The notes under the pieces: generated by a model
Told to the model about the DNA's origin: nothing
Databases searched by the model: none
What the model saw: only the letters and a program-made list of their open reading frames with translations
Translations under genes and position numbers: made by a program
Assembly: GCF_013141715.1 (NCBI RefSeq)
Contig: NZ_WHOA01000237.1
Location: forward strand, 62,001 to 126,000
Source of the DNA: Paenibacillus phytorum
Lineage (GTDB): Bacteria > Bacillota > Bacilli > Paenibacillales > NBRC-103111
Direction: 5' to 3'
Length of the DNA: 64,000 nt
Part shown: positions 63,146-64,000 of the stretch, piece after piece
Position numbering within the stretch: the first letter of the stretch is position 1
Layout: the number at the start of each line of letters is the position of its first letter

Positions 63146-63931
63146 TTACTGTGCTGTGTAACCGCCGTCGATTAATAGTGAAGCTCCCGTTACACCTCGC
63201 AATTTGTCACTAGCAATTAACATCGCATAATCAGCAATTTCCTCTACAGCTAAGAGGCGTCTTTGTGGAACCAAAGGGTAAATAACCTCCTCAAGGACAC
63301 TTTCTAAAGGAACATTGCGTGTTTTCGCCAAGTCCTGCAGCTGCCCTCTAACAAGAGGTGTATCTACATATCCCGGACACAGCGCATTCACCGTAATGCC
63401 GTGAGCAGCACCTTCGAGTGCTGCTACTTTCGTTAAACCGATCAGTCCATGCTTTGCGCTGTTATAGGCCGCTTTGCCTGCGAATCCAATCACTCCGTTG
63501 ATCGAAGCCATATTAATGATCCGGCCAAAGCCTTGTTCCTTCATGATAGGGAAGGCATGCTTGATGCCGATAAAAGCGCCTGTCAACATCACCTTTATCA
63601 AGAATTCAAACTTTTCTACAGGGAATTCCTCAATGGGTGCAACATGCTGCAGCCCTGCATTATTGACGAGAATGTCCAGCCGTTTATAGGTTTGAACCAC
63701 GGTTTCAATAGCTTCGACAAATTGCGGCTCCTGCGTTACATCACATTTGACCCCTATAGCTTCAAAGCCTTCTTGCTGCAACTGCTGCGCAGCCAGATTC
63801 GCTTGTTCACCATTGATGTCGGAAATGACCACCCTGGCTCCTTCCCGTGCATAAGTGCGTGCGATTTCAAGACCAATACCGCTTGCTGCCCCTGTTATCA
63901 AAGCGACTCTATTTTCCAAGAACCTAACCAT
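63146..63931 (-). CDS. 3-hydroxybutyrate dehydrogenase (SDR family)
   Basis: 261 residues, classical SDR with [10 protein letters not shown], Asp in SDING (NAD+), [15 protein letters not shown], Ser in [11 protein letters not shown] and the YNSAKHG Tyr/Lys pair. The [11 protein letters not shown] segment and the C-terminal [16 protein letters not shown] helix are characteristic of 3-hydroxybutyrate dehydrogenase. GGAGGT lies 7 bases before the ATG at 63,931; the frame extends to 63,946. It oxidises 3-hydroxybutyrate to acetoacetate for ScoAB. Confidence 0.92.
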   Translation of the reverse strand: MVRFLENRVALITGAASGIGLEIARTYAREGARVVISDINGEQANLAAQQLQQEGFEAIGVKCDVTQEPQFVEAIETVVQTYKRLDILVNNAGLQHVAPIEEFPVEKFEFLIKVMLTGAFIGIKHAFPIMKEQGFGRIINMASINGVIGFAGKAAYNSAKHGLIGLTKVAALEGAAHGITVNALCPGYVDTPLVRGQLQDLAKTRNVPLESVLEEVIYPLVPQRRLLAVEEIADYAMLIASDKLRGVTGASLLIDGGYTAQ

Positions 63932-64000
63932 TGCGCATACCTCCATCTTGAACTGTTAAAATATCGATAAAATGATCGCGAGCACGAGAACAGTTACTGT
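63932..64000 (-). CDS. C-terminal end of a membrane protein, cut by window edge (frame stops at 63,956)
   Basis: A minus-strand frame enters from the right edge and reads TVTVLVLAIILSIF before a TAA at 63,956-63,958, i.e. 14 hydrophobic residues, then a 24-base gap with the GGAGGT of the dehydrogenase gene. It fits the last helix of a permease. In Bacillus subtilis the yxjC-scoA-scoB-yxjF locus includes a GntP-type 3-hydroxybutyrate permease, so such a transporter is a reasonable guess. Evidence is short. Confidence 0.4.

Overview
The window looks like a chromosomal segment of a spore-forming Gram-positive bacterium of the Paenibacillaceae, most likely Paenibacillus or a close relative. The evidence is a GerA-type spore germination operon, a YjcZ-family sporulation micro-protein, an S-layer-homology (SLH) anchored exoenzyme, lipoprotein-dependent sugar ABC transporters of the Lpl type, a lipoteichoic-acid synthase family protein, HelD, and AGGAGG-type ribosome binding sites throughout. 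No rRNA, tRNA, CRISPR array, insertion sequence or prophage was recognised. Both window edges cut genes: an NlpC/P60 cell-wall hydrolase on the left and the last codons of a probable permease on the right.

Layout. 1-6.1 kb holds envelope and peptidase genes: NlpC/P60, a beta-propeller lipoprotein, an M23 peptidase with its bactofilin partner, and an M17 aminopeptidase coupled to a metallophosphoesterase. 6.4-13.1 kb is a six-gene, same-strand carbohydrate locus (permease, binding lipoprotein, permease, PHP-domain hydrolase, LacI repressor, PfkB kinase) with LacI-type palindromes. 13.5-16.2 kb is an Ssu/Tau-like ABC importer. 16.2-20.4 kb carries DUF445, DUF2935, HD-domain and TrmB-like regulator genes. 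20.6-25.4 kb is a giant SLH-anchored extracellular nuclease-like protein. 26.8-31.5 kb is a five-gene operon of a secreted protein, an ABC exporter and a two-component system. 31.7-35.4 kb is a gerBAC-ordered germination operon. 35.5-43.6 kb holds BluB, YjcZ, HelD, an ABC-2 exporter trio and an LTA synthase. 43.7-50.8 kb holds a cytochrome c lipoprotein, a secreted GHL10-type glycosidase, and a GH51 arabinofuranosidase facing an ArsR-type regulator. 51.3-57.5 kb is an ArsR/SRPBCC set, MATE, AraC, MFS and AIM24 genes. 58-64 kb has an IclR-SDR-FAH catabolic operon converging on a ketone-body operon (thiolase, ScoB, ScoA, 3-hydroxybutyrate dehydrogenase, and probably a permease beyond the edge).

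The most unusual signals are non-coding. A family of structured intergenic repeats occurs at three places (13.4, 26.3-26.8 and 50.8-51.0 kb). The middle copy is a mosaic of 40-, 62- and 52-bp modules that all begin with a GCGCTT-like hexamer. A possible structured RNA with a closing stem lies at 57,501-57,588, followed by TGTTGTA/TACAACA palindromes that also occur near 6.25 kb. A mirrored pair of 18-bp elements sits in front of both genes of the divergent GH51/ArsR pair.

All functional names rest on motif and family recognition by eye. No database search was possible.
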